A DNA stretch of 41,036 bases from a virus. Shown piece by piece: positions 40,910-41,036 of the stretch. The translations under genes were made by a program, and so were the position numbers. The notes under the pieces are model-generated. The model did not search any database and was not told the DNA's origin. It saw only the letters and a program-made list of their open reading frames with translations. Where the stretch lies: positions 1 through 41,036 of IMG/VR virus record IMGVR_UViG_3300032006_000024, one strand, 5' to 3'. Each line of letters opens with the position of its first letter. The first letter of the stretch is position 1.

Positions 40910-41036
40910 CTGCTATCTGTTCACTACAAACTACTAAAACCCTACCAATAATGCCTAATAATGACACTAACTAAAGCAATAAATGACCACCTAAGTGGCA
41001 ATGTAGCCAGTGTTCTGGGCGCACAGCAGGAGCAAG
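40910..41036. repeat. Direct terminal repeat of the contig (right copy)
   Basis: Identical to bases 1-127. Reading across the end, the 436-bp stretch from the terS stop to the terL ATG (about 309 bp after removing the duplicate) holds direct repeats, the small ORF at 52 and the 15-bp iterons. Confidence 0.9.

Noticed and set aside
1-41036. tRNA genes, CRISPR arrays, insertion sequences, integrase
   Set aside because: I looked for cloverleaf-type segments, evenly spaced repeats, transposase and integrase motifs and saw none; a tRNAscan or profile search could still find a degenerate one.

Overview
The window looks like the complete genome of a lytic-type tailed double-stranded DNA phage (Caudoviricetes). 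Bases 1-127 recur exactly at 40910-41036, so the sequence is a circularised contig of about 40,909 unique bases. Every convincing gene is on the + strand and genes are tightly packed, often with ATGA or TAATG overlaps. I see no integrase, tRNA, CRISPR array, insertion sequence, DNA polymerase, helicase or primase. The host cannot be named from the sequence. The genome is AT-leaning, most genes have Shine-Dalgarno (SD) sites, and several lack one and instead have a -10 box just upstream of the ATG, pointing to a bacterium that translates leaderless mRNA well. A podovirus-like particle is my inference: there is no recognisable tape-measure, tail-tube or sheath gene.

Layout. (1) 40400-3394: packaging (small terminase, repeat-rich junction, large terminase, portal). 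(2) 3396-5789: small genes, including a 17-aa lysine-rich peptide, an HNH-like protein and a Gly-rich protein. (3) 5799-19040: one giant 4413-aa gene, about a third of the genome. It is a polyvalent-type protein with N-terminal glycine-rich hydrophobic segments, a zincin (HEIGH), a ddrB-ParB-like domain, a further large polyvalent-type domain and C-terminal helical repeats, and is probably carried in the virion. (4) 19060-21280: a capsid unit (scaffold, HK97-fold capsid protein, decoration protein) bounded by its own promoter and terminator. (5) 21305-30954: head-tail adaptor, a second zincin-bearing protein, tail nozzle-like protein, a nuclease-like gene, two tail fibre-like proteins and a tail assembly chaperone, then a small membrane protein ending in a terminator (31192-31222). 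(6) 31300-33985: endolysin (GH24 lysozyme fused to a TIM-barrel glycosidase), XhlA-like membrane protein and metallophosphoesterase. (7) 33990-34281: a non-coding island. (8) 34282-39223: regulators, recombination and replication genes (ribbon-helix-helix protein, possible annealing protein, initiator-like winged helix, nuclease/resolvase, DUF2958 protein). (9) 39220-40440: membrane and lysis-type genes leading back to terminase.

The most unusual features are non-coding. At 34008-34090 there is a candidate small RNA with its own extended -10 promoter, a bulged hairpin showing ACCTCC in its loop, a single-stranded CCTCCTTT segment and a strong intrinsic terminator. Both exposed motifs are anti-SD sequences like the 3' end of 16S rRNA. 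Separately, terL, the ribbon-helix-helix gene, the holin-like gene and the endolysin each have a -10-like box 5-11 nt before an ATG with no SD. Together these suggest that the phage may use an anti-SD RNA while key genes escape through leaderless translation; this is a hypothesis. Also notable are an open frame upstream of terL, in the same frame and closed by a TAA inside a 15-bp repeat, a perfect 25-bp operator-like palindrome over an early promoter, and a large hairpin next to the replication genes.
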